Position numbers and translations under genes: made by a program. This document shows positions 8,043 to 16,294 of a DNA stretch of 64,000 nucleotides, piece after piece. Below the pieces are notes generated by a model. It was not told the DNA's origin and did no database searches. It saw only the letters and a list, made by a program, of their open reading frames with translations. Source of the DNA: an uncultured Bacteroidia bacterium (lineage in GTDB: Bacteria > Bacteroidota > Bacteroidia > Bacteroidales > UBA932); the NCBI GenBank assembly GCA_902790635.1, contig CADASN010000010.1, positions 1-64,000 on the forward strand. The letters run 5' to 3'. The stretch's first letter is position 1. Each line of letters starts with the position of its first letter.

Positions 8043-8606
8043 ATGAAAAGGATATTTTGCCTTGCCGTGATGTGTCTGTTGACACTCTCGTCCTGTTCGC
8101 GTCTTCCGAATGATAATTCAGTCGTCGGAGAAGAAGGAGAGGATTTTATTACCCTTCGCTATGTGAAATGGGCCCGCCAGCCGGTTGTTTGCTATCTGGG
8201 AGGTGCCGGGGAAAGCGCTCCGGAAGGCTTTTCGGCCCCTAGTGAAGACCAACTGAACAAACTCATGAATGTCTATAACAAATACTACGGCACCTACAAT
8301 GGCGTCAAAGGGATACTCTTCAGCGCTGTGGGTATCGATGGCTTCAACCCGGCGACTCTCGCAAGCGACGGAAAAGTCCGTTCCGCGGATTACAACAGGT
8401 ACACTTTCACCGACGAACATCTGGCCCATGCCGTTTTCCTCCCGGTGAATGATGGCTGGGACGGGTATTACTGGGGCGACTATGAAGGTGGCTATTACTA
8501 TTTCCTTCATTTCAGCATGATAGAAATGAAGGTACAGCGCCGCACCTTCGCCAGCGGAGACCGTGCCTTCACCATCCTGGGAGGCATGCTGCCGGTAAAG
8601 AACTGA
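8043..8606 (+). CDS. Secreted lipoprotein of unknown function
   Basis: This 187-residue protein has a clear lipoprotein signal: basic MKR, a hydrophobic core and LSSC with Cys18 as the lipidation site. The mature part is rich in Tyr, Gly and Trp, including a YYWGDYEGGYYYF stretch near residue 150. No enzymatic motif is recognised. The frame is open further upstream, but those codons precede the promoter at 7987-8016, so the ATG at 8043 is the start. Four bases separate it from the hydrolase gene, so they are probably cotranscribed. It is likely a small envelope protein with a beta-rich fold; function unknown. Confidence 0.7.
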   Translation: MKRIFCLAVMCLLTLSSCSRLPNDNSVVGEEGEDFITLRYVKWARQPVVCYLGGAGESAPEGFSAPSEDQLNKLMNVYNKYYGTYNGVKGILFSAVGIDGFNPATLASDGKVRSADYNRYTFTDEHLAHAVFLPVNDGWDGYYWGDYEGGYYYFLHFSMIEMKVQRRTFASGDRAFTILGGMLPVKN

Positions 8607-8610
8607 GCCT

Positions 8611-9369
8611 ATGGATTTTAAGTTATTTGGCGAGGAGAGCGCGCCGACATTGCTGTTGATCCCGGGTTTGGGAGTATCGTACGAGATATTCCTGCCGTTG
8701 ACGGAATTGTTGAAGGACAAGTTCCGGATCATTGCCACGGAGGTGGATGGTTTCACGCTGGGTGTCCATACCCGGTTCACCTCCGTTGACGACCAGGCGG
8801 CGCAGGTGATTGCCTATGTCAAAGAACGGCTTGGCGGCCATCTGGACTGTGCCTATGGCCTTTCGCTGGGCGGAAAGATCCTGTCCCGCGTGCTGGAACG
8901 TGACGAAGTCACCATCGACCACGCTATCCTGGATGCGGCGCCGCTGCTGCCGCTGCCCAGGTGGTTGGTCGGGCCGCTTCGCTATTACCAGTGCGCCAAT
9001 GTCTGGACCTGTTATCATTGGACGGGATTCTGGCGTTGGGTGTTCCATTCGCATTACTTCGATGTATTGCTGGACGAGTGCAGGAAGGTGTATCCGTTCG
9101 GCGGCGGACAAGCGGTGCTGGATGGTTACAAGTCGGTATATACCAACAAGTTGGAATCCATTCACGGGGCCGATATCCACTATTGGCACGGCTCCTTGGA
9201 GGCTTTTGTCGCCAAACCGCAGGCAGAGCACCTGAAGGGTCTCTGCCCGGATGTCGAGGTAGAGGTCTTCCCCAAGATGAACCACGGACAATTGCTCGTG
9301 GACCATCCGGAAGAGGTCGCGTCACGAATACTGAAGTATTTTGGCAAGTCCGGTGGCTGTCGGATTTGA
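8611..9369 (+). CDS. Alpha/beta hydrolase
   Basis: This 252-residue protein has the alpha/beta-hydrolase layout: an oxyanion-region LLLIPGLG at about 14-21, the nucleophile elbow YGLSLGG (catalytic Ser about residue 84) and a C-terminal MNHGQLL carrying the probable catalytic His (about 230). The acid is likely within the preceding VEVEVFPK-flanked region. A Trp/Tyr/His-rich cap segment spans about 120-160. No signal peptide is evident, so it is probably cytoplasmic. The substrate cannot be deduced; esterase, lipase or C-C hydrolase roles are all possible. It follows the lipoprotein gene by four bases. Confidence 0.75.
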   Translation: MDFKLFGEESAPTLLLIPGLGVSYEIFLPLTELLKDKFRIIATEVDGFTLGVHTRFTSVDDQAAQVIAYVKERLGGHLDCAYGLSLGGKILSRVLERDEVTIDHAILDAAPLLPLPRWLVGPLRYYQCANVWTCYHWTGFWRWVFHSHYFDVLLDECRKVYPFGGGQAVLDGYKSVYTNKLESIHGADIHYWHGSLEAFVAKPQAEHLKGLCPDVEVEVFPKMNHGQLLVDHPEEVASRILKYFGKSGGCRI

Positions 9370-9377
9370 CCCCGCGC

Positions 9378-10622
9378 TTATTTGCGGGAATAGACGGTGC
9401 CGTAGCTGCTGAGGACCTTTTTGACCGGATCGAAGAAATAGTCCGGCTGGGCATCGGCCCCGGCCTCGTCGGTGTCCTGATAAATACAGTAGCCGCCGAT
9501 GACGTAGTTGTACTCCAGGCTGCTGTCGTGTCCGATAACGCTCCAGCGGAGGGTCCCGTCCTTCGTCAGGACGATGCGCTCGTCTTCGCTCTCATACGTG
9601 CCGGCCACATCGGCATAGGAGACATACGGGGCCGGGGCGGAGCTCAGGTTGGAATAGAGCACCCAGCCCACCAGGTCGGGATTCTCGTCCGAGACCACCT
9701 TGAGCATGATGGGCTCCTCGCCCCAGAAAGGCCTGTCCTGCGTGATGTCCAGCGGATGCACTTCCGTCCCGGCCTTCAAGTTTCCGATGACCTTGGATTT
9801 CTCATCCGGTCCGCCATAAACCGGCACGGTATCTTTCTTGTCCGGATCGATAATGCGCATGCAGACGGCATTTGAGGATACCCAGGAATACTCATCCAAT
9901 CCAATCTCGTCGGGGCCGTGGTTCACGCTGTCGGCCAGCACGTCCCACCAGCCGTCAACGGGGTTCGCCAGCCAGAAGCGGTAGGTCTCGCCCTTCTTCA
10001 GGGTAGCGGTCTTCACCCCGTTTCCGGGAGCGGAAAGCAGGGTCAGATCCTTGTCGGGTCTGGCATAGGCGTACATCCACGGGAAATCGTAGCCGTCGCC
10101 CGATTCGATGTCCTCGGGGACCGTGTCGGAGACCGCGATCCAGCCCGTCATTTTCCCCTCCTCGTAGTTGACCTTCACCCATTCGCCGTCGGCGGACAAC
10201 TCCTGCGGCCGGAGAATGCCGATGAATTCCGGGATCATGCCGACTTTGGGCGCATCCGCGCGCGGTTCCGTCCGCAGGAAGCGATGGTGTGCGTCAAAGC
10301 TGTATGTGGCCACCGCAAGCACGGAGCGGTGGACCCAGGCCTGGGACTTGGGATCCTTCATTAACGAGCCGAAGACCTCGGCTGGATTCTTGATCTGCCA
10401 CCAGCCGCCCGACGGTCCGGTCACGTTCATGGTAAAACCGCCCAGGCTATTGACCTGAAGGAGCACTTTCCCGCCCGGCGTCGCCCGGATATTGGTCAGC
10501 CCGGACGGATCGGTATCGTGGATGAAACATTCAAGCTCATGCTGCTGCGCCCGCAGCGTCAGGGCGCCCGCCATCAGGCAAAAAACCGCGGCCACCGCCG
10601 CAAGGATGCTGGACTTTTTCAT
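9378..10622 (-). CDS. Secreted multi-SH3-like protein
   Basis: This protein of about 414 residues starts MKKSSIL and has a signal peptide ending at a Leu-Arg-Ala-Gln junction. The mature part contains repeated bacterial SH3-like segments: NIRATPGGKVLLQV, then FLRTEPRADAPKVGMIP with WVKVNYEEGKMTGWI, then a block around LTLLSAPGNGVKTATLKKGETY, then VPVYGGPDEKSKVIGNLKAG with VGWVLYSNL. A C-terminal domain of about 70 residues (DVAGTYESEDERIVL onward) may be a lipocalin-like or jellyroll add-on. Such proteins are usually periplasmic and bind peptide stems or partners; no catalytic residues are visible. The frame is open four codons further upstream only with a TTG start, so the ATG at 10622 is preferred. 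A near-consensus box TATCTTTA lies at 10651-10644. Confidence 0.65.
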   Translation of the reverse strand: MKKSSILAAVAAVFCLMAGALTLRAQQHELECFIHDTDPSGLTNIRATPGGKVLLQVNSLGGFTMNVTGPSGGWWQIKNPAEVFGSLMKDPKSQAWVHRSVLAVATYSFDAHHRFLRTEPRADAPKVGMIPEFIGILRPQELSADGEWVKVNYEEGKMTGWIAVSDTVPEDIESGDGYDFPWMYAYARPDKDLTLLSAPGNGVKTATLKKGETYRFWLANPVDGWWDVLADSVNHGPDEIGLDEYSWVSSNAVCMRIIDPDKKDTVPVYGGPDEKSKVIGNLKAGTEVHPLDITQDRPFWGEEPIMLKVVSDENPDLVGWVLYSNLSSAPAPYVSYADVAGTYESEDERIVLTKDGTLRWSVIGHDSSLEYNYVIGGYCIYQDTDEAGADAQPDYFFDPVKKVLSSYGTVYSRK

Positions 10623-10710
10623 AATTGTCGACAATTAACTCCGTAAAGATACAAAAAAGAAAGACCCGGCTATGTGTCTCGAATTGATAAATATTGTGGC
10701 TGATTCGTGC

Positions 10711-10752
10711 GGGCGAGATTTGCTCGGCCGCCGCGGGCGGCCGAGCATTTCT
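10711..10752. repeat. G+C-rich dispersed repeat, copy B (palindrome)
   Basis: GCTCGGCCGCC (10722-10732) and GGCGGCCGAGC (10736-10746) form a perfect 11-bp inverted repeat with a 3-nt loop. GAGATTT and ATTTCTC extend it imperfectly on either side. The left half matches the copy at 6843-6874. Further palindromes (GCGGCC-GGA-GGCCGC, then an AGCTAGCT core) follow to about 10850. No gene is visible in 10652-10860. Confidence 0.65.
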
Positions 10753-10854
10753 CGGACTGTCCGGGAGCAATCGGAAGGCAGGTGCGGCCGGAGGCCGCTT
10801 TCCGTTTCCGGGCCCGCCCGCGCGAAAGCTAGCTTTCGGCCGGGTGGGTCCGAA

Positions 10855-10883
10855 AACGAAAATGCCGCACCTTGCGGTGCGGC
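10855..10883 (-). terminator. Terminator after tRNA-Ser
   Basis: GCCGCACC and GGTGCGGC form a perfect 8-bp stem with a 4-nt loop (10864-10883). On the minus strand ATTTTCGTTTTC follows, downstream of the tRNA-Ser gene. Confidence 0.65.
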
Positions 10884-10905
10884 ACCTGCTGCCGATTGCA
10901 TAGCG

Positions 10906-10993
10906 CGGAGAGGACGAGATTCGAACTCGTGGTACGCTTGAGACGTACGTCGGTTTAGCAAACCGGTGGTTTCAGCCACTCACCCACCTCTCC
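10906..10993 (-). tRNA. tRNA-Ser(GCT)
   Basis: This is an 88-nt class II tRNA on the minus strand. The acceptor stem is GGAGAGG/CCTCTCC with discriminator G, and no CCA is encoded. The D arm is GTGAGTGGCTGAAACCAC. The anticodon stem-loop has the TTTGCTAAA loop (anticodon GCT), followed by a long variable arm (CGTACG-type stem) and a TTCGAATC T loop. The long variable arm and GCT anticodon make Ser decoding AGC/AGU secure. Confidence 0.95.
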
Positions 10994-11041
10994 AATCGTT
11001 CACTCGGGTTTCCAAACTGTGGATTCTCCGTATCGGGACGA

Positions 11042-11071
11042 CAAAGTTACAACAAATTCTTTGTTTTGCAA
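11042..11071 (-). promoter_or_regulatory. Promoter of tRNA-Ser
   Basis: On the minus strand TTG (11071-11069), exactly 19 nt, then TAACTTTG (11049-11042) match the Bacteroidetes consensus. The box lies about 48 nt upstream of the mature tRNA 5' end and abuts the stop codon of the alkaline phosphatase gene. Confidence 0.75.
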
Positions 11072-12208
11072 TTATTTTTTGCTACCAAGGATTTGAAGGA
11101 TTTTCCGGGCGACGTCGCTGTTCTCCTGGACGCCGCTGAATTCGCGGGAACGGGGGCCGTAGGCGAAGAGCGGGACCATCATCGGGGTGTGGCTCTTGGA
11201 GGCGAAGATGCCGGAGACGTAGCCCTGGGCGGGGTCGCCTTTGGAGAGGATGGTGGCGCCGGTCTCGTGGTCGGCGCTGATGATGACCAGCGTGTGGCCG
11301 TCGCGTTCAGCGAAGCGGACGGCGACCTCGATGGCCTTGTCGAAGTCCAGGGTCTCCCAGACGGTGCCGGGGAGGTCGTTGGAATGCTCGCTCTTGTCGA
11401 TCCGGGCGCCCTCGACCATCAGGAAGAAGCCTTTCTTGCTGCGGGCGGAGAGGTAGTCGATGGCCATCTGCGTGGTGGCGGGCAGGTAGTCGCCGCGGTC
11501 CTGCGTGACGGAGGGCGGGAGATAGACCAGGCGCTGGGAGCCGGCGGCAGCCGGGTCGGCGGGGTCATAGACCAGGGTAAAGCGCTTCTTGATGGCTTCC
11601 TGCGTCGAGAGCGGCATGCTCTCGAAGACGCTCTGGGTGCCGGCGGAAGCGAAGGTCAGCTGGCTGGCGGGGAGGTCGGCCCAGATCTCCTCCTTGGCGT
11701 TGCGGGATGCCTGGTGGGCGAAGAAGGCCGCAGGCGTGGCGCCGTTGAGGTCATCCGTCGAGACGACGCCGCAGGCGTAGCCGAGCGGGGCGAGGAGTTC
11801 GGGGATGTTGGGGATGTTGACCTTGGAGCTGTCTTTGCCGAGGTAGCCGTTCTTGGTCTTGACGCCTGTGGCGTAGGCGGTGCCGGAGGCGGCGGAGTCC
11901 GTGGTGAAGTTGTTGGCAGACTGGGTGCGGACGTAGCCCATGGTCTTGAGGTTGGTCATCGTCAGTTCGCCGCCGTTGGCGTACATACCGAGATTGACGG
12001 CGCCCTGTCCCATCCCGTCGCCGATCAGCAGGATGATGTTGCGGATCCGGGCATTCGTGCCGTCGATCCGGAAGGAGGGTGTGTAGGCGTTTTGCTTCTC
12101 AGCATAGGTGTCGGCGGCCGAGGCCGTGATCTCCCGGTTTCCGGTCTGTGCCGTGAGCGGGGTAGCGGCGAGGAGTGCCGTCAGGAAAAGAAGGATGCTT
12201 TTTCTCAT
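11072..12208 (-). CDS. Periplasmic alkaline phosphatase
   Basis: This 378-residue protein of the alkaline phosphatase superfamily (PF00245 type) has a signal peptide ending LTAQ. The metal-binding LIGDGMG is at 61-67 and the nucleophile motif TTDSAASGTA at 102-111 (Ser105). FFLMVEGARID precedes the ADHETG metal motif, and SHTPMMVP lies near the C-terminus. All signature metal ligands and the nucleophile are visible. It releases phosphate from monoesters in the periplasm using zinc and magnesium. At 378 residues it is shorter than E. coli PhoA (about 470). It is the last gene of the minus-strand run C69 peptidase, sulfatase, GH92, phosphatase, 18 bp after the GH92 stop. Cotranscription is likely. 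Confidence 0.9.
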   Translation of the reverse strand: MRKSILLFLTALLAATPLTAQTGNREITASAADTYAEKQNAYTPSFRIDGTNARIRNIILLIGDGMGQGAVNLGMYANGGELTMTNLKTMGYVRTQSANNFTTDSAASGTAYATGVKTKNGYLGKDSSKVNIPNIPELLAPLGYACGVVSTDDLNGATPAAFFAHQASRNAKEEIWADLPASQLTFASAGTQSVFESMPLSTQEAIKKRFTLVYDPADPAAAGSQRLVYLPPSVTQDRGDYLPATTQMAIDYLSARSKKGFFLMVEGARIDKSEHSNDLPGTVWETLDFDKAIEVAVRFAERDGHTLVIISADHETGATILSKGDPAQGYVSGIFASKSHTPMMVPLFAYGPRSREFSGVQENSDVARKILQILGSKK

Positions 12209-12226
12209 GTCAATAATGGTTTTTCG

Positions 12227-14800
12227 TTATTTGATCCAGATTTCGTCGATGAAGATGAATCCCGGGCTGCCGGCGCCGGGGTGCCAGTCGGGGATGGTGC
12301 CGATGTTCTTGGCGAACACCTTGATGTAGCGCGCCTGCACGGACGCCGGAACCTCACAGTCCCAGATGCGCACCTCGTAGTCGCGTTCGTCCATGGTGTT
12401 CTCCACACGCGCCAGCGGCGTGAAATACTTCCCGTCCGCGGACACGGAGAATTCGACATAGCGCGGCATCCAGATCCAGGAGCGGGCGTCCTGGCAGAAC
12501 CCGGCGCCGACCTGGGTGACCGTCCGGACGCTCCGCAGGTCTACCACGGCCTCAAAATCGGTGTCCTGGTAGCCTTGCCAGCCGCCGGTGCGCCAGTTGA
12601 GCCCGCCGCGGAAGCCGTCGATCAGGCCCTCGTCGCCGCCGGCAGTGTACTGCCGGCTGTAGCGGGAGCGGATGGCGATGTCGCGGTCGCGGGCGATCTG
12701 GTGCACGGCGCTGCGGGTGGTAAAGCTGCGGCGCTCCCCAATCCGGGCGTAGGCTTCCATCGTACAGGGTTCATAGACGGTGAACGGCCCTTCATAGGGG
12801 TGGAAGTCCTCGCCGCCGATGCGGTACCAGAGTTCGCCTTCGCCGGTGATGGAGACGCGCAGCGAGTCGGCGAAGATGTCGCCTGCCATCTCGAAGGCGG
12901 GGTTGGTGACGATGGTTTTCGGGATCCGGGTGAGAGATCCTTCGCTGCGCTCAGGAGGGCAGAGGCCCGGGCAGACGGGATAGCGCCCGAGGGCGCTCAG
13001 GACGTACCAGGCGGACATCTGTCCGCAGTCGTCGTTGCCGCAGAGGCCGTCGGGGGCGGAGGTGTAGAGCGTCTCGAGGATCTGCTCCACGCGGGCCTGC
13101 CGCTTGTCGGGCCGCCCGGCGAAATCATACAGGTACGCCACGTGGTGGCTGGGCTCGTTGCCCTGGGCATACTGCCCGATGCGTCCGGTGATGTCGGCCT
13201 GGGTGCGGCCGGTGTTGGCCTCGTCGGCGCCGAACATTGCGTCCAGGCGCTGCTCCAGGGCCTCCGGCCCGCCGAGCGCTTCCGTCAGCCCGGCGATGTC
13301 CTGCGGGACGAAGAGGCTGTACTGCCAGGCGTTGGCTTCGGTGTAGTTGTTGTTGACCTCGCGCGGATCGAAGGGCGTGAACCAGCGGCCGTTGAGCCGG
13401 GCGCGCATGAAGCCGGTGGCGGGGTCGAAGACGTTGCGCCAGTACTGCGCGGAGGTCATGTATGCTTCGTAGAGGTCCATCCGTCCGACGTAGCGCGCCA
13501 CCTGGGCGACGCACCAGTCGTCGTAGGCGTATTCGAGGGTCTTGGAGACGCTCTCGTGCTCGTCGTCGGCGAGCACCAGGCCGTTGGCGCGGAAGCTGTC
13601 CAGGCCGAATTCCGGCCGCTTCGAGCTGGCCACGAGGGCCTCCAGCGCCTTCTCCACGTCGAAGTCCGTGAAGCCGCGCGCGAGGGCGTCCGCGATCACT
13701 GGAGCGGCGTTGTAGCCGATCATGCAGTTGGTCTCGTAGCCCCAGAGCTCCCACACGGGCAGTTTGCCGGCTTCGTCATAGATGGACAGGAAGGTCTTCA
13801 GGAAGTCACAGCTGCGCTCCGGCTCGATCTCCCAGAGCAGCGGATGCTCCGCACGGAAGGTATCCCAGAGCGAGAGCACGGTGTAGCGCTCCCAGCCCTC
13901 GGCGCGGTGCACCTGCCGGTCCATGCCGCGGTATTCGCCGTTGGCGTCGGAGTAGAGCGAAGGGTGGATGCCCGTATGGTAGAGGGCGGTGTAGAAGCGC
14001 CGCAGGTGCTCTTCGTCCTGCCAGGGGCATTCCAACTTGCCCAGATAGACCTCCCAGGCGGCCCGGGTGGTAGCGAGCTGCGCCTCGAACGAGGCGGGGT
14101 ACTCCGCGAGCAGGTTCTGCCGCGCATTTTCCTCCGACACGGAGGAGATGCCCACGCGCACCGTGACCGTCCGCGCTTTGCGCGCAAAGCGGAACAGCGC
14201 CCGGCGTCCGCCGTCGAGGAGACGGCATTTCGCGGGAGCGGAGAATTCGATCCAGAAATAGACGTCCTGCCCGCGCGCCCAGCTGCTCGACTGCCGCCAG
14301 CCGCTCACGGCCGTGCGCCCCTGCGGGGTGATGCGCCAGGCGTCCAGCGGGTCGCGGTGGCGCAGGTCCAGGCAGATCTGCGGCTTCCCCCCTGCGGGAA
14401 ATGTGTACTCGTGCACGCCCACCCGCCTGCCGGCGGTCAGCCGTACCTGCACCTGCGGCCCGTCCAGGAAGACCTCGTAGAGGCCGGGGGAAGCCTTTTC
14501 GCGCGCATGCGAAAAGGCGGAAGGACTGCCGTCGCCCGGCATCAGCAGGATATCGCACAGGTCGTCGCAGCCGGTGCCGCTCAGGTGCGTGTGGGAAAAG
14601 CCGTAGATGACCCCGTCGCTGTAGTGGTAGCCGCTGCAGCCGTCCCAGTCGCCCGCCTGCGGGCGGGTATCCGGGCTGAGCTGCACCATTCCGAACGGCG
14701 CCACGGCGCCAGGAAAGGTGTGCCCGTGCGCGTCCGTCCCGACGAATGGATTGACGTAGGGGATGACGGAGAGCAGCAGGGTCAGGAAGAGGTGCGGCAT
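12227..14800 (-). CDS. GH92 alpha-mannosidase with C-terminal discoidin-like domain
   Basis: This 857-residue secreted glycoside hydrolase of family 92 shows signature stretches in order: YVNPFVGTDAHGHTFPGA near the N-terminus, FSHTHLSGTG, LSLWDTFRAEHPLL, ETNCMIGYNAAPVIADA, GNEPSHHVAYLY and NDDCGQMSAWYVLSALG. GH92 enzymes are calcium-dependent exo-alpha-mannosidases; the usual catalytic Glu/Asp region GNEPSHH is intact. The last 150 residues, ending YIKVFAKNIG...FIFIDEIWIK, look like an F5/8C (discoidin) carbohydrate-binding domain. An odd low-similarity insert (CPPERSEGSL) sits after LGRYPVCPG. The signal peptide is short. The gene lies 3 bp after the sulfatase, pointing to joint digestion of a mannose-containing, possibly sulfated, glycan. 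Confidence 0.92.
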   Translation of the reverse strand: MPHLFLTLLLSVIPYVNPFVGTDAHGHTFPGAVAPFGMVQLSPDTRPQAGDWDGCSGYHYSDGVIYGFSHTHLSGTGCDDLCDILLMPGDGSPSAFSHAREKASPGLYEVFLDGPQVQVRLTAGRRVGVHEYTFPAGGKPQICLDLRHRDPLDAWRITPQGRTAVSGWRQSSSWARGQDVYFWIEFSAPAKCRLLDGGRRALFRFARKARTVTVRVGISSVSEENARQNLLAEYPASFEAQLATTRAAWEVYLGKLECPWQDEEHLRRFYTALYHTGIHPSLYSDANGEYRGMDRQVHRAEGWERYTVLSLWDTFRAEHPLLWEIEPERSCDFLKTFLSIYDEAGKLPVWELWGYETNCMIGYNAAPVIADALARGFTDFDVEKALEALVASSKRPEFGLDSFRANGLVLADDEHESVSKTLEYAYDDWCVAQVARYVGRMDLYEAYMTSAQYWRNVFDPATGFMRARLNGRWFTPFDPREVNNNYTEANAWQYSLFVPQDIAGLTEALGGPEALEQRLDAMFGADEANTGRTQADITGRIGQYAQGNEPSHHVAYLYDFAGRPDKRQARVEQILETLYTSAPDGLCGNDDCGQMSAWYVLSALGRYPVCPGLCPPERSEGSLTRIPKTIVTNPAFEMAGDIFADSLRVSITGEGELWYRIGGEDFHPYEGPFTVYEPCTMEAYARIGERRSFTTRSAVHQIARDRDIAIRSRYSRQYTAGGDEGLIDGFRGGLNWRTGGWQGYQDTDFEAVVDLRSVRTVTQVGAGFCQDARSWIWMPRYVEFSVSADGKYFTPLARVENTMDERDYEVRIWDCEVPASVQARYIKVFAKNIGTIPDWHPGAGSPGFIFIDEIWIK

Positions 14801-14803
14801 GGC

Positions 14804-16273
14804 TTATTCGCCCGCAAACAACGGGAAAAGGTGGTTCGGGACGTGCTCCCGGACCATCACGGCTTTGAGCTCTTCGACCTTGTCGGGGTGCTGGTCGAGG
14901 ATGTCGTGCTCTTCGCCCGGATCCTCGTCCAGGTTGTAGAGTTCGTAGTGGTCGGCGGGGGTGTTGATGCCCGCGCGGATGAGCTTCCAGGGCCCGATGC
15001 GGGCGGCCTGGCCGTTGCGCTCGGCGAACTCGAAGTAGAGGAAGTCATGTTGCTTCTGTCCCTTGCGGCCCTCCAGCAGCGGCAGCAGGCTGATGCCGTC
15101 CATCTCCGACAGGTCGGCATCCGGAGCCAGGATGTTGCGGAAGGTGGGCATCATGTCCCAGAAGGAGCACACGAAGTCGGTCTCCGTGCCCGGGGCGATG
15201 TGCCCGGGCCACTCGATGATCATCGGGACGCGGATGCCGCCCTCGTAGAGGTCGCGCTTGTAGCCGCGCCAGGGGCCGTTGGAGTCGAAGAAGTCCGGGT
15301 CGGCGCCGCCTTCGAGGTGCGGTCCGTTGTCGCTGGCGAAGAGGATGATCGTGTTCTCATAGACGCCCAGTTCCTTGAGCTTGTCCACCAGTTCGCCCAC
15401 GTACTTGTCCAGGCGCGTCACCATCGCGGCGAAGGTCGCGTGCGGCTCCGCCACGGAGCAGTAGCCGCCGAGGCGGAAGCGCGGATGGCCCTCGTCCTGG
15501 CCGGCCCAGGGGGTCTCGTCGGGGAATTTCTCCCGGTACCGGGCGATGATCTCATCTTCCGGCACGATCAGCTCGGCGTGGGGGATGGTGGTCGGATACC
15601 ACATGAAGAAGGGTTTGCCGTCGGCGACGGCTTTCTCCATGAATTCCAGCGACTTCTGGTGGATCAGGTCGGCGCTGTAGGTGCCCTGCCCGTAGGGGAT
15701 GCCGGGGACATTGTCTTCGAGGAGGATCCGGGTGTCGTTGTCCCAGAGGTGGTCTGGATAGTAGCTGTGCGCCAGGGTCTGGCAGTTGTAGCCGAAGAAG
15801 GTGTCCACGCCCTGCCGGTCCGGGTTGCCGGTGGTGGTGATGTAGCCGAGTCCCCATTTGCCGAAGGCGCCGGTGCGGTAGCCCAGCATGCGGAAGTCGT
15901 GGAAGAGGGTCTGGGAACCTTCGGGCAGTTCCTGCTGGCCCTCGGTGATGCCGGGCTCGCGGCCCTTGACCGGCTTGTTGCCGCGGATGGCGGTATGGCC
16001 GCTGTGCGTGCCGGTGATCAGGCACGAGCGGGACGGGGCGCTGACGGTGGTGCCGGAGTAGCATTGCGTGAAACGCATGCCGCGGCTGGCGAGCGCGTCG
16101 ATGTTGGGGGTCTCGATGAGTTGCTGTCCGTAGCAGCCGAGGTCGCCCCAGCCGAGGTCGTCGGCCAGGATGAAGACCACGTTGGGCCGCTGCGCTTCCT
16201 GCTTCGGGGCGCAGCCCGCGAGGGCGGACCCTGCGGCCACGAGAGCTCCGGCTTTCAAGAGTTTGTTGTTCAT
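14804..16273 (-). CDS. Lipoprotein sulfatase, serine type
   Basis: This 489-residue arylsulfatase-family protein carries a lipobox LAGC (Cys21), so it should be membrane-anchored. The formylglycine motif is S78-A-P-S-R82 within TTVSAPSRSCLITG. A Ser at the modified position indicates activation by an anaerobic sulfatase maturase (anSME); that gene is not in this window. Metal ligands appear as ILADDLGWGD (35-44) and LFASDNGPH. GKWGLG and the Tyr/Leu-rich C-terminal ELYNLDEDPGEE are typical of the family. The substrate is unknown. It is the second gene of the exoenzyme operon, between the C69 peptidase (21 bp upstream) and GH92 (3 bp downstream). Confidence 0.9.
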   Translation of the reverse strand: MNNKLLKAGALVAAGSALAGCAPKQEAQRPNVVFILADDLGWGDLGCYGQQLIETPNIDALASRGMRFTQCYSGTTVSAPSRSCLITGTHSGHTAIRGNKPVKGREPGITEGQQELPEGSQTLFHDFRMLGYRTGAFGKWGLGYITTTGNPDRQGVDTFFGYNCQTLAHSYYPDHLWDNDTRILLEDNVPGIPYGQGTYSADLIHQKSLEFMEKAVADGKPFFMWYPTTIPHAELIVPEDEIIARYREKFPDETPWAGQDEGHPRFRLGGYCSVAEPHATFAAMVTRLDKYVGELVDKLKELGVYENTIILFASDNGPHLEGGADPDFFDSNGPWRGYKRDLYEGGIRVPMIIEWPGHIAPGTETDFVCSFWDMMPTFRNILAPDADLSEMDGISLLPLLEGRKGQKQHDFLYFEFAERNGQAARIGPWKLIRAGINTPADHYELYNLDEDPGEEHDILDQHPDKVEELKAVMVREHVPNHLFPLFAGE

Positions 16274-16294
16274 ATGTGGTTGATTGACAGGTTA

